The notes under the pieces: model-generated
Told to the model about the DNA's origin: nothing
What the model saw: the letters and a program-made list of their open reading frames with translations, nothing else
Database searches by the model: none
DNA from: Galeruca laticollis
Taxonomy: Eukaryota; Arthropoda; Insecta; Coleoptera; Chrysomelidae
Length of the DNA stretch: 64,000 nt
Assembly: GCA_963921935.1 (NCBI GenBank)
Contig: OY998175.1
Location: 224,270,517-224,334,516 of the forward strand
Direction: 5' to 3'
Shown here: positions 1-9,841 of the stretch, piece after piece
Layout of the letters: every line of letters starts with the position of its first letter
Numbering within the stretch: position 1 is the first letter of the stretch
Made by a program: the position numbers and the translations under genes

Positions 1-848
1 TGTCTATGTCATGGTCTCCTGTGAATGGCGCTAGTCGATTTTGGTGAACTACTATTAGTTTTCCGTTGAGGTTCTTGCTTACGCGATATATAACATCATC
101 GATCCTTCTCTTGATTAAGTATGGACCTTCCCAAGATTTTTGTTATTTTGGAGAAATTCCTTTTCCCCTCGTGGGGTTCTGCTACCATATTTTGTCCCCT
201 TCTTTAAAACCGCATTCTGTGGCCTACGTTTCGTATCGTCTTTTTATTCTGTCGCTGTCAACTTGAAGATTTGTTCGAACTAATTCATAAATATCGTCCA
301 GTCTTCGTCTCAATTGGATCACATTTCCTCTCCTGCTAGATCTTCTTCAGGTCGACAGCCAAATTCCAGGTCACAAGGGAGCGTCATTTCACGCCCAAAC
401 AGGTTTTTCGTAGGTGTTTCAGCCGTGGAATCATTGACGGCAGATCGATAAGCCAATGCAAATAGGGACATATAATGGTCCCAATCTCTCTGCTGGCTGG
501 AAACTACTTTGGACAGGTATTTTCCAATAGTCCTGTTCATTCTTTAGTCCATTCCATCTGACTGTGGATGTAATGCTGTTATTCTGTTCTCCTTCATTTC
601 CAGCTTGTCGCAAATCTCCTGGAATATATGGCTTTCGAAATTTCTTCCTTGGTCAATGTGGACTTCCAAGAGCACTCCATATCGGCTGATGAATCCTTTC
701 ATCAATACATCCGCGACAGTCCTTCACATCGTCGGAGCTGCTCATCCAATAAAACTTTGCACGGACTCGCTGAAGGGTTTTCTTCACTCCCAGATGACCT
801 CCCGATGGACTGTCGTGTAACTTCTTCAGTACCTCAGCTACTCTAGTT
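1..848 (-). pseudogene. gypsy integrase, C-terminal half (copy 1)
   Basis: The minus strand encodes the later part of an integrase core and its C-terminal domain. The segment at 319-540 contains RTIGKYLSKVVSSQQRDW and NLFGREMTLPCDLEFG, the same motifs as in copy 2. Reading frames shift between 613 and 319, and stops follow, so the gene is dead. Compared with copy 2 about 200 bp are missing near 720, removing the segment that holds the first catalytic Asp. In copy 2 a macro domain follows this region; here the window ends before that position. Integrase would join element cDNA to host DNA in the nucleus. Confidence 0.85.
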
Positions 849-874
849 CTAGGGATAACTAGTTATATCCTAAT

Positions 875-1573
875 CTAGGAACCATAATCGTTTTCAAGGA
901 CTCTTTTCAATAGCCCTTCTTCCAGGACAAGGTTGTCCCACTGAGCCCAATATGCCTTGAGTGTCTTTGAAAATCTTGATACTTCTTGCCATGTAGGTCG
1001 CCGATTTTCTTCCTCCCATTGCCGGATCATCTTCAGGTGAGAATCATTCTCCTGATCTTCTCTGATCCTGGTGGGTGACCATACCTCGTTGACTATAGTA
1101 GTTCTTGAAACTGCAGCTTCCCTAGATTCCGCCTTGTTGCAGTGGGAGCAGTCTGTTGGGCACGGCCGTCTGGACAGAGAGTCGGCATTTCGGTGACTCA
1201 CACCAGCTCGATGTTTGCCCCTGTCTAATTTCTCATGTGACTGGAGTTTTTGAGTTGCAGGAGTCCTGGGGCGCTTAGACGGGCTATGTACGTGCTCTAC
1301 CTTACCACACGTTCGGCATTTGATCTTCTTCGGCTTCTTTTCTGCCATACTCTTTATCAAATTGACGATCTGGATCAGAATGTTTTCGTTACCTTCTTCT
1401 TGCATGGTCCGAACTTTGTTGTACCGCGAATCCTTCATGGCTCCTTTGCATTTAAGAGGTTCTTGGTTTGCAGGAGTCGTAGTACGCTTAAACGAACTGT
1501 GTGCATTCTCTTGCTCGCCACAATTACAGCACCTGCTTTTCATCGGCTTTTTGTCTACCATATCTTTCAACAA
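875..1573 (-). pseudogene. gag zinc-knuckle fused to RNase H tail and integrase N-terminus (copy 1)
   Basis: One 232-codon frame joins three parts normally far apart. First comes a duplicated gag nucleocapsid module with knuckles starting RCCNCGEQENAH and KCRTCGKVEHVH, both damaged (His to Asn and Cys to Phe in the first, last Cys to Ser in the second). Then comes the RNase H end, HRNADSLSRRPC, a close match to the usual NADALSRRP motif. Last is the start of the integrase region with NRRPTWQEVSRFSKTLKAYW. Protease, RT and most of RNase H are therefore deleted without breaking the frame. Copy 2 has the same fusion at 20992-21050, so the deletion predates both insertions. Confidence 0.85.
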
Positions 1574-2549
1574 GTTGACGATCCGTCGTCGTCACCTTCT
1601 TCCTGTAGTATGGTCCTACCTTTGTTGTATCTCAAAGCCACCGTGGCTGCTTCATATTCAAGAGCAGCAGTTATTGCATCGACCAATGTTTTCGGATGGG
1701 CCAAACGTAGTATTCTATGCATATTGGGGTCATGTAAGCCATCAATAAAGTCCTGGATGCCCAGACATTCTATCATGTTCCATGGTGCTGATGGATAAGC
1801 AAATCGAACTAGTCGGGCAATATTCAGTTCATACTCTTGAAGGGTTTCGTCACGTTTCCGTCTTCAGTTCTTCAGCTGGAATCTGTAAAAATATTCGTGA
1901 CCGTATCGCATGTCCAGCTTCTTTCTCAGCTGCTCAAAGTCATCCATTTCTTCTAAAGGTATCGTATGAAGTACATCTAAGGCATCTCCCCGAAGCGCGA
2001 TTATTAAGTTTACTGCCTCTCTCTGTCGGACGAATTATTCACTCTAGCGGCTGCTTCAAACTGTTTCACATAATTGTTTCACGATATTTTTCATCGAAGG
2101 TTGAGGCCTTGACTCGAGTAAAACTGCCAATGTCTTCCAATTTAGGCTTGCAAGGTTTCGTTTGCTCAGTCTTCTTTTCTTCCTCTGGCGTGCCTCGCGC
2201 TCTTGAATCGGCAATCTTTCCCTCTAACTCCTTGATTTTCTCGTCTATCGTTGTCATCTTATTTTCAATGTCCGATTTAATTTTTTCGTTCATCGTTGTC
2301 ATCTTATCCTCAATATTCGATTTTAGAGACAAAATTTTATTTTCGATGTCAGCAGCAATGTCATTTTTCATTGATAAGATATTGGCAGAAAATTTGTCCA
2401 AAAGTATCGTTTTTCACATTAGTTGAAATCTTTTCTTCCATGGAAAAAACCTTCTCGTCCATGTTAGCAGAAATTAACGAGATCAAGGTGGAAGCCTCGT
2501 CATTGAATAAAAATATTTCTAGATCCAAGCCTTCACTCACCAGTGCCAC
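1567..2549 (-). pseudogene. gypsy gag, capsid and coiled-coil region (copy 1)
   Basis: Three overlapping minus frames make up a broken gag. The first (2361-2549) opens MALVSEGLDLEIFLFNDEAS. The second (2066-2401) is a heptad-rich coiled coil with repeated ENKMTTMDEKI-like units. The third (1567-1776) carries LRLAHPKTLVDAITAALEYE, a capsid-tail segment also seen in copy 2. Gag would assemble the particle that packages element RNA. The stretch 1780-2060 is capsid sequence with frameshifts. Copy 2 has lost the equivalent of about 1752-2096, so this copy shows the capsid best. Confidence 0.75.
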
Positions 2550-2680
2550 TTTTTTTCGACTAACTCACTCTTCTTACCGGACGTTCCCAATTCGCGATTT
2601 TCCAATTCTACCTTTAGCTGTCTGTCACTTTCAGGTCACTAAGTCTCTTGGCCATATTTATGTCTTATTTCTTTAAATTA

Positions 2681-2697
2681 TCCCACTTCTGACACCA
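2681..2697 (-). promoter_or_regulatory. primer-binding site, tRNA-Leu type (copy 1)
   Basis: On the minus strand the 17 bases next to the LTR read TGGTGTCAGAAGTGGGA, complementary to the 3' end typical of a eukaryotic tRNA-Leu (ending CCCACUUCUGACACCA). One base separates it from the LTR end. Copy 2 has TGGTGTCAGGTGTGGGG at the same place. The assignment to tRNA-Leu rests on general knowledge of tRNA ends. Confidence 0.75.
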
Positions 2698-2698
2698 A

Positions 2699-3211
2699 TG
2701 TAATGTTTTTCTCATTTGTTTAAACGTTTTTATTACGGGTGAGATAAATTTGTACACACACGTTATGTCTACTTACCTAATGTATTTATTCACTACACTA
2801 TTCACTAATTTATAATATGAACACAGTATATTCACTTATATTAATTTATATAAACACCTCACTACTTAGACTATTTACTTGTTCGCTGTTTATATCACGA
2901 GATCACTTTATAAACTAAACTTCTTCCGCTGGTCGGTCCTTTATAGATTAGTGCCTCTTTTACTAGATAATTTTAGATTGCGGCTCACACAAAAACAATT
3001 GTCTCTCTGAAATATTCTTTTCTTTTCGGGATATTTCTCAAATGCCGGCTCAAGCCTTAAAAGATCTTGGGAAAACATGTCTATAAAAACGGTCACAAAA
3101 AATCTGAATAGACCTTCTCAGAATTCGGCGCGCTCACCATTTTTTTAACACTGTTTACATATGCTTACAGGACCGTACTTAGTATCTATTTCGGTGTGTG
3201 AGTTTGTAACA
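2699..3211 (-). repeat. 5' LTR of gypsy copy 1
   Basis: Starts TGTAATG and ends GTAACA on the plus strand, so it has TG...CA ends when read on the minus strand. It matches the LTRs at 18264-18670, 22740-23201 and 47546-48031 in the first 50 bases and in a central block containing TAGATAATT, but its right third (3100-3200) differs, which suggests a subfamily variant. Confidence 0.8.
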
Positions 3212-3467
3212 ATATATTTCCTTAGTAATATGGTCGGTTGAACAGAGTAGACATGTTTGCTAGTTGCTAGTGATTTTTGAAAATAAGTGGTAATTGTTGA
3301 GTGTGAACGAAGAGATTACATTGTTTTAAGAATGTCTCATCAAAATTAGAATTGAAGTAATGTGAACAAAGGGAATAAGAAGTAAGTTAAAGGTAAAGTA
3401 CCCCACTTTGAACATAACATACAGTATAGTAGAACACACACTATTGAAATTGCTACAATAATCAACT
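3212..3467. other. no recognisable feature
   Basis: AT-rich spacer between the gypsy LTR and an ORF1 fragment. No coding or repeat structure is visible. Confidence 0.5.
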
Positions 3468-3800
3468 ATGGGTACGTGGAAAAATCGCAGTGGAAAACAA
3501 TCAAGTCAGTCGGGCCTTGATGGAATTAGAATAGAAGGCATAGTTTATAAGGTATATAATAGATTAGAGACAAAACTAGATGATATTGAATCAAATATGA
3601 ATAAGATGTCAAAAAAATGGATATAACATTTAAAGAGATTTCTGACAAGTTTTGAAAAGTCGATGACACCATCGAAACAGTCTGCTTCCATCAAAGATTT
3701 AACTACGAAATTAGATATGATGGAGTCTAATAAGAAAAAAATTACGTTTCGATGGTATTCAAGAGACCACTGATGAAAATATCCTAGATGTTTTAATAAA
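3468..3800 (+). pseudogene. non-LTR retrotransposon ORF1 fragment
   Basis: Begins MGTWKNRSGKQSSQSGLDG and continues as a coiled coil (KLDDIESNMNKMSKK) before a frameshift in a run of A at about 3615. A later frame reads FDGIQETTDENILDVLI, resembling the start of the RNA-binding domain of L1/CR1-type ORF1 proteins. Such proteins bind element RNA. The fragment stops at a short TAGA repeat and no ORF2 follows. The clade cannot be named. Confidence 0.5.
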
Positions 3801-3826
3801 TAGATAGATAGATAGATACATAGATA
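3801..3826. repeat. (TAGA)n microsatellite
   Basis: About six TAGA units, one reading TACA, directly after the ORF1 fragment. It may be the 3' tail of that element. Confidence 0.7.
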
Positions 3827-4324
3827 AATTCATCAATCTTTTTGTATCATTTACATGACATAAAACAAGTCAAACACATTATATTAAGGTAAAAAGTTAG
3901 TTTGAAAGTAATAAACTAGATAAAAATATTATTAGAAAACAATAAAATTATGACACAACACCTAAACGTAGGAAATTATCCCGAAAATTACGAGACTGAT
4001 AAAGTATTGTTAAAATTTAAAGTAATAATTAATAGAGAACAGTATCGTAACCAGCTTTTGTAAGCAGCTCTTACATATTCCAAGCTCAAAGTGGAATAAA
4101 CAAAGAGTTTAAAGTGAAAACAGTATACTATTGTGCAGTTTATAGGCAGTTCTAGATGTACCTGTAAGTCAATAAATTCCATCTAGTAATATAAGAGATA
4201 TTTGGTTTTAGAAATATTAATATATAAATAAGTCGCAGTCGGTTGTTTATAAAGCCAGTTTTTATTGGTCTCTTGATATCGGTTAGGTTTTAACTGACCA
4301 CATTAGGACAAGACTGTAGTTGGA
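3827..4324. other. no recognisable feature
   Basis: AT-rich DNA with no supported gene or repeat. Confidence 0.5.
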
Positions 4325-4612
4325 AGGATATCACCTTAGGGCTAATAATATCTAAGCTCTAATATTTGTAATATCACATCTTCTTCTTTTTTCTATAAAC
4401 ATATATTAAGTCAATCACAAGTTAGGTCACTTCTTGGTCTAGCCAAAAATAACTACTAAACATCAGGTAGGCAGCAAATAAAATGTAACTTCTGTCATTC
4501 TGACGATGATATTGATTTATCGAAACAATTGTCAATTTTTAGAATTTTCAATAACTTTTATTATATTGTGGAATTAACTAGAAACCGTGAGTTTCATTTG
4601 AAACACTCTTAT
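4325..4612 (+). repeat. PLE terminal repeat with hammerhead-like motif
   Basis: Matches, in opposite orientation, the sequence just downstream of the PLE ORF at 62054-62460: the GGATATCACC start, the CTAGCCAAAAATAACTACTA block and the GTGAGTTTCATTTGAAACAC end. It contains CTGACGA (from 4500), a GATA/TATC stem, GAAA and a palindromic CAATTG followed by TC, ending near 4534. Other copies lie at 16779, 40795, 41808, 49200 and 62054. Confidence 0.75.
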
Positions 4613-5105
4613 TATGTTCAAAAATATTCTCCAATGGAATATAAACGGCATTTACACTCACCTAGAATCACTGCAATTACTTATGTCTGAACTAGATCCT
4701 TCTATTATCTGCATTCAGGAGACAAACTTTGCATAGAAAACTTACAGTAATAAAAACTATAACGGTTGTTTCTTAAATGAGGTCGATTGTCTACATGCAA
4801 GTGGAGGTGTTGCCATATATGTGAATGTCTCTTTCTGCGGCACCCATATGTGAAACATGTCAGGTTCCAGGGTCGGTAGTGCATGTGTTAGTGGAAGGTA
4901 CCCGTTTTGCTCATCAAATATCGCGGTATAATTTACCAAATAATGTCACAGACATAATCGGAGAAAAGTGTGACGTTGAAAAATGGTTACTTTTCCTGAA
5001 AGCGGTTAACTTACTGTATAAAGTTTGAAAATCCTATTATGAACACGACTTAAATGTAAATTTATTGTTGGGCGCTAATAACCCTAGGGGTTGATGCGGT
5101 ATAAA
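4613..5105 (+). pseudogene. internally deleted I-clade non-LTR ORF2
   Basis: Starts MFKNILQWNINGIYTHLES and continues to IICIQET, the first motifs of an apurinic endonuclease domain. After about 75 residues it jumps to the C-terminal tail of an I-type ORF2 (ICETCQVPGSVVHVLVEGTR, ending LFLKAVNLLYKV at 5028). Endonuclease catalytic half, RT and RNase H are gone. The 3' end (CTAATAACCCTAGGGGTTGA) resembles that of the I-type element ending near 28087. The break is close to 4845. The whole ORF2 would normally exceed 1,000 residues. Confidence 0.75.
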
Positions 5106-5274
5106 TTTCAAAATAATAATAAATAATCAATAGACAAAATTACAGAAATTAAGTGCTATTGTTCTAGCCAATAAACTCGTCTAGACAATAAAAACAATTT
5201 CCAGTTAAAAACAACTTTAAACTTTTCTTAAATTTGTTGAAATGTGTTATTTCTTCGACTGAGTCTGTTAGCAA

Positions 5275-5575
5275 GTTACAAAACAAGTGGTGATGATTTA
5301 AGGAAATGGATAAAAGACGCCACCAAAGAGCAAGAATTATTCGCAACAGAACTGAATGCAAGCCAATTAACTCATATTTTGTCATGTATCAGTGCGAGAA
5401 AAATGTGGGCAAAACTAAATGCAGTGTATGATAAATAATTAACTATCAGCAATCACCTCCCGCTGGAAGATCTTGCTCAAATTTGTTAGCTCAGTGAGTT
5501 TTTTTATGTTTAAGTTAGAGGAAATACAAACTTATCAGAGAACAGCAGGTGAAGATCTATTTGAGAAAATGATCA
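5275..5575 (+). pseudogene. Ty1/copia gag fragment
   Basis: The frame to 5438 reads DDLRKWIKDATKEQELFATE followed by SQLTHILSCISARKMWAKLN, the characteristic core of copia-type gag proteins of the UBN2 family. Further gag-like sequence in other frames extends to about 5570. Neither LTR nor pol is visible. Confidence 0.7.
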
Positions 5576-5899
5576 TGCAAATGTAATAACATTACTTTTT
5601 CAAATGAAACTCACCGTTTCTATATAATTATGAACTGTGATGTCAAACAATATTTCTGTGTCAATACCCTCAACTTCTGATATAGTAGTACAAAAATCTG
5701 GACACTATTGATATTGAAAATCTGACATTAAATATGAATTCTAATTGATAAGAAATTAGTAATAAAAAATTGTACAGTATAAAACAAAGTTTTGTGCATC
5801 ATGTGTCATTCTAATATTATTGTTTCTTGTTTTGTCTGTGCTAAAAACTGTTTTTGTCTCGGTCGTTCTGTTTAGTAACCGCTCTCATACTTATATATA

Positions 5900-6193
5900 C
5901 AGGGTGTTTTCAAATGACACTTACAACGTTTGCAAGTAGATACCTCTCTTAAAATTGGACCAGATGATATAGGTATTGAGGGGTCCAACCCATTTACTTT
6001 TCGAAATACAGGGTGTTAAAGTTATGAAAAATATAATGTTTTAATTTGATAACTTTAAAGTGGATGAATATATTGATCTGACATTTGGCAGGTTGTTTTT
6101 AATTTATTCAATTCTAGATCCAGTGGTGTACATTTGGAAGAATATGTCACTTTTCCCCTCCCTTTTTTTACGCCACTAGCATTTGCAGCTATT
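5900..6193 (+). repeat. left terminal inverted repeat, outer part
   Basis: Pairs with 11589 back to about 11296. Shared landmarks are the TACAGGGTGTTAAAGTTATG block and the CCAGTGG...GCCACT segment near 6120-6180. A 14-base block present at 6125 is missing on the right. Confidence 0.85.
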
Positions 6194-6313
6194 AGGCTTA
6201 TTTCAGAATGAAATAGGGCTATTGTAGGGAGTAGCATGACGCGACGGAAAAATTTCAATGCAGTTTATCGTTTTGGTGTTCCTAGATGTGAAAATCACCG
6301 TCCGTTCCAAAGG

Positions 6314-6358
<45 letters not shown>
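6314..6358. repeat. (TA)n microsatellite
   Basis: About 22 TA units without interruption. Confidence 0.95.
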
Positions 6359-6363
<5 letters not shown>

Positions 6364-6462
6364 CGAGGTAGGAGTATCGCGTGATATGTTAACAACAACA
6401 ACCAAGAGATTCATGGGTGATTCACGAGGTTACCACTCTGTTTCAGAAGCTCTTTTTTGCGT

Positions 6463-6485
6463 GTATATATATATATATATATATA
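6463..6485. repeat. (TA)n microsatellite, target of inner transposon
   Basis: TA run that directly abuts the left end of the inner transposon; its last TA serves as the target duplication. Confidence 0.9.
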
Positions 6486-8726
6486 CAGTGTGACCCATTT
6501 TTAATGGAAACACCCCCCTAAAATTTGAAGTTGTAAACCGATTTTAATAATTTTTTTTTGAAATGTCAAGTACTAAAAGGTCTACCTTGGGACAAAATTT
6601 GAAATGTTTATTCCAATTTTCAGGGCATACTACGATATTTTTTATTAGTCGAAAATCGGGATTTTTTATTAGCAATTTTTTTATTGAAAAAATCACTACG
6701 CCACTGGATTCGGAGTGCCCCTAAACAGGTGTATCCAAAATTTCATGAAAAGATATCTATCAATAACAAAGTTATGGCAACTCAAAAATTCGAAAACTCT
6801 CACAGCTAACAGTCACAAAAACACCCTATAAATATAGCCATCAGAATATTTTTTTTATGATTTCAACAATAAAGTGCCACCAGATGAAAAAAAACAAATA
6901 GCGTAAATATTTTTAATGAAAATAACGGAATTACATTTATTCAAATTTTCACGCAAATTAACTAAAACTAAGACCTAATAGAATTTTCAATTTAAATCTT
7001 AGTTGCCATGGAAATGATATTACAGTTTGACACTTGTGAAAGATTCAAGTGTACTATTGTCAACAATATTCACATTACAGTTCTTCGGATTATTTTTTGT
7101 CATGGCTGCAAGATTGAGCGTAAGAGAGAAAATTGAAATTGTTCGCCTTTCGGGAGATGACGTTAGAAGTGCTAGAGAGGTTTGTAGAGTATTTAATGAA
7201 AGACATCCAGATCGTCCTCGTATTAGCTGCGGTACGGTAAATAAAATAAATAAAATATTCAATGAAACTTGTGCAGTATCAAAAATGATGTTAAAGAGTA
7301 ATCCTGTACAAAGACGAAACAGAAACGACAGGAATGATCAAATCATTTTAGATTATTTCGGAAATAATCCTAATGCCAGTATAAGGAATGCCACTTTAGA
7401 TTTGAATATTCCACGAGAAACTATTCGGAGATGTCTCAAGGCGAAGAATATTAAACCTTTCAAGCCAACATTTTTACACACACTGCAAGAAGGCGACGAA
7501 GCAAGACGTATGGAATATTGTTTATGGGCCCAAGGGGAATATTTAAACAATAGAAATTTCCTACAAAATATTTTATATACCGACGAAGCCAGTTTCACTA
7601 CAAATGGAGTAGTGTCATCACAGAATTGTCGCTATTGGGCAGCGGATAATCCTAACTGGGTAATAAATTGTAAAAGCCAGTATTCCCAAAAAATCAACGT
7701 AAGGTGTGGGATATTGAACGAACGAATTATTGGTCCTTTCTTTTTTGAGGAAAACATCAATGCGCAGAGGCTGCTAGAATTTTCAAACACAGAGTTTTGG
7801 GATGCTATTCACGAGCTGCCAATCAATGAACGATTAAATTTAATTGTTCAGTTAGATGGGTGTTCAGTTCATTATGCCAGAGCTGTGAGGCAATGGCTTA
7901 ACGAGCATTTTCCAAACCGATGGATAGGCCGTGGTAGTCCGTTTCTAGATTGGCCCCCCAGATCTCCAGACCTCACAGTTTTGGACTTTTTTCTCTGGGG
8001 ACTTATCACACAAAAAGTTTACAAACACCGCTCAAGAGATAGAAATGAACTTTGTGCAAGAATTCGACAGGTATGTGCAGATATTACCCCTCAAGAACTA
8101 AGGAACGTGATCAGAAACATGCGTAAGCGCTACGACAAGTGTATCGAAATAGATGGTGGGTTAGTAGAGGCTACTAGAATATGAGTTAGAATTAATTGTT
8201 CCACTGACTCGAAACATTTCAATGATTAGTTATCATAGTTACGTTTATAAAATTTTTTTGCTTCATAATTAGTTGAATTGTGTGAATGTAATCCCGTTAT
8301 TTTCATTAAAAATTTTTTTTCATCTGGTGGCACTTTATTGTTGAAATCATAAAAAAGTATTCTCATGGCTATATCTGTAGATATAGGGTGTTTTTGTGAC
8401 TATTAGCTGTGAGAGTTTTCGAATTTTTGAGTTGCCATAACTTTGTTATTGATAGATATCTTTTCATGAAATTTTGGTTACACCTGTTTAGAGGCACTCC
8501 GAATCCAGTGGCGTAGTGATTTTTTCAATAAAAAAATTGCTAATAAAAAATCCCGATTTTCGCCTAATAAAAAATATCGTAGTATGCCCTGAAAATTGGA
8601 ATGAACATTTCAAATTTTGTCCCAAGGTAGACCTTTCAGTACTTGACATTTCAAAAAAAAATTATTAAAATCGGTTCACAACTTCAAATTTTAGGGGGGT
8701 GTTTCCATTAAAAATGGGTCACACTG
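6486..8726 (+). mobile_element. intact Tc1/mariner-like transposon, nested
   Basis: The 2,241-bp element has ends CAGTGTGACCCATTTTTAAT and its reverse complement, each flanked by TA (6484-6485, 8727-8728). The inverted repeats are long, about 455 bp (6486-6944 and 8283-8726), differing mainly by a 13-base block near 6897-6910. It contains one uninterrupted transposase gene. It sits inside the insertion in the left arm of the 5900-11589 element, so it is younger. Near identity of the arms suggests recent movement. Confidence 0.92.
7102..8184 (+). CDS. transposase, IS630-Tc1-mariner superfamily
   Basis: The 361-residue protein would cut the element at its TIRs and insert it at TA. I chose the ATG that starts MAARLSVREKIEIVRLSG because this is where the helix-turn-helix begins; an in-frame ATG at 7027 would add 25 residues with no family resemblance. 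A second HTH-like region includes NIPRETIRRCLK. The catalytic triad is visible: Asp in ILYTDEASF, Asp in VQLDGCSVHY, and Asp in RSPDLTVLDFFLWG. I count 42 residues between the second and third Asp, close to the DD41D type. The middle and C-terminal residues align with the broken transposase of the outer element. There is no frameshift or stop, so activity is possible. Confidence 0.92.
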   Translation: MAARLSVREKIEIVRLSGDDVRSAREVCRVFNERHPDRPRISCGTVNKINKIFNETCAVSKMMLKSNPVQRRNRNDRNDQIILDYFGNNPNASIRNATLDLNIPRETIRRCLKAKNIKPFKPTFLHTLQEGDEARRMEYCLWAQGEYLNNRNFLQNILYTDEASFTTNGVVSSQNCRYWAADNPNWVINCKSQYSQKINVRCGILNERIIGPFFFEENINAQRLLEFSNTEFWDAIHELPINERLNLIVQLDGCSVHYARAVRQWLNEHFPNRWIGRGSPFLDWPPRSPDLTVLDFFLWGLITQKVYKHRSRDRNELCARIRQVCADITPQELRNVIRNMRKRYDKCIEIDGGLVEATRI

Positions 8727-9221
8727 TATGTATGTGTTATAACGGAATTTGTAAGCACGATAGAGGGCGTATTTTTTGACGGATCGAAACCAAACTCGCT
8801 ACAAAAACCGGGTAGGTCAAAATCTTGGACGAGTTTGTTAATGAGCCGAATCGGCCAAGTAAAAACAAAATCGCGGCCTGTCAAAGTTTAAAAAAAATCG
8901 TATTTGCTTTGTTTTTAATTTGACGCAAAAAAAATACTGATATTTTTCATAGACCTTAACACGTTCTACAACTTTTGTATTTAACATTTTTTTCTAAATC
9001 GTACATAAAAACATTTATTCAAGATAAAACATTTATTTAAGAAAATTCACAAATTTACCAGATATTTTCTTTATTTTTTTGTTTTTGATTTGATGCCAGA
9101 ATGTTACTTTGGTTTTTTGTACATTCTATTACTTTTGTATCTAATTTTTTATTTTGGGTTTTATGCAAACATGTTACTGAAATAAGCCTGTCCAATTGGT
9201 CCTGTGCCATTGGGATTTTTT

Positions 9222-9738
9222 TTTTGATTTTGTATTCCTCAGTACTTTTCACGTGAAAAACGCATAACTTTTACATATCAAAAAATTTGTAATTTTCTAG
9301 ATATTTAATGTTTTTATGAGGTCTGCAAGATCACTTTTTGATAAAAAATATTTTTCTTGAATGTTTTTTAATAACTACCAAACTACTAATGCTTAGAATA
9401 TGTAACAGGTACTAATTTGTGAAACAACAATGCATATAAAACATTGAGAGAGGATTGTTGAAAATACTTTTCCAAACTTGTGATTTTAGTAACAAAAGAA
9501 TTAATGACAATAAAAAATAAGATAATTTACAAAGTTAAATAACATCCCATTCAAACATAATTTTTAACTAAGCAGCCAACAAATTACAAAAGATGTTCGA
9601 AATTTTGTCCATTTACATTCACGCATAATCTGCAACGTTTTCTCATTGGAAATCGCATACCTTGGAAATACTGGCGATTGCTGGAAATAATTTCTGTAAC
9701 TGCATGTATTCTTGCTATCAGTGCCTCCTCCGTATAGT
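9222..9738 (+). repeat. left terminal inverted repeat, inner part
   Basis: Pairs with 10778-11280 in opposite orientation. The minus-strand frame at 9584-9738 reproduces the last 50 or so residues of the transposase (RQYFQGMRFPMRKRCRLCVN, NGQNFEHLL), so the 3' end of the gene is itself part of the inverted repeat. Confidence 0.85.
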
Positions 9739-9841
9739 AGGCTATGGATGTCAATAAAGAAATGGTAAATGTCATTTTGTTTAACGTCAAAACGAAAATG
9801 TAAATAAATTGGTTCGTGCCACTTCCACACTTTTTGTTATG

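Larger units (their letters stand above)
1..3211 (-). mobile_element. Ty3/gypsy LTR retrotransposon, copy 1 (truncated by window start)
   Basis: Read on the minus strand, this holds a 5' LTR (2699-3211), a primer-binding site, a coiled-coil gag, CCHC knuckles and an integrase. The far end, with any 3' LTR, lies left of the window. It is colinear with copy 2 at 18264-23201: the integrase, knuckle and gag coiled-coil blocks all match. The protease, RT and most of RNase H are missing, so it could move only with enzymes from elsewhere. Stops and frameshifts are present throughout. Family assignment is firm from the integrase and domain order; the lineage within Ty3/gypsy is not resolved. Confidence 0.88.
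6194..9221. other. 3-kb insertion splitting the left inverted repeat
   Basis: At 6193 the left arm stops matching the right arm, and the match resumes at about 9222. The intervening DNA holds two TA microsatellites, the complete inner transposon at 6486-8726, and 490 bp of unassigned sequence at 8730-9221. Its ends carry AGGCTTATTTCAG (from 6194) and the inverse CTGAAATAAGCCT (to 9189). The origin of the non-transposon part is unknown. Confidence 0.7.

Noticed and set aside
850..872. TAGGGATAACTAGTTAT near a polylinker-like CTAGTTCTAG, suggesting an I-SceI site or vector sequence
   Set aside because: Only the first ten bases fit the I-SceI site and the flanks are colinear gypsy sequence; it is an imperfect palindrome at a junction.
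1250..1798. 182-codon plus-strand ORF
   Set aside because: Antisense shadow of the copy 1 gag and knuckle region.
6236..6493. ORF spanning two TA arrays
   Set aside because: Its length comes from Ile-Tyr repeats coded by the microsatellites.
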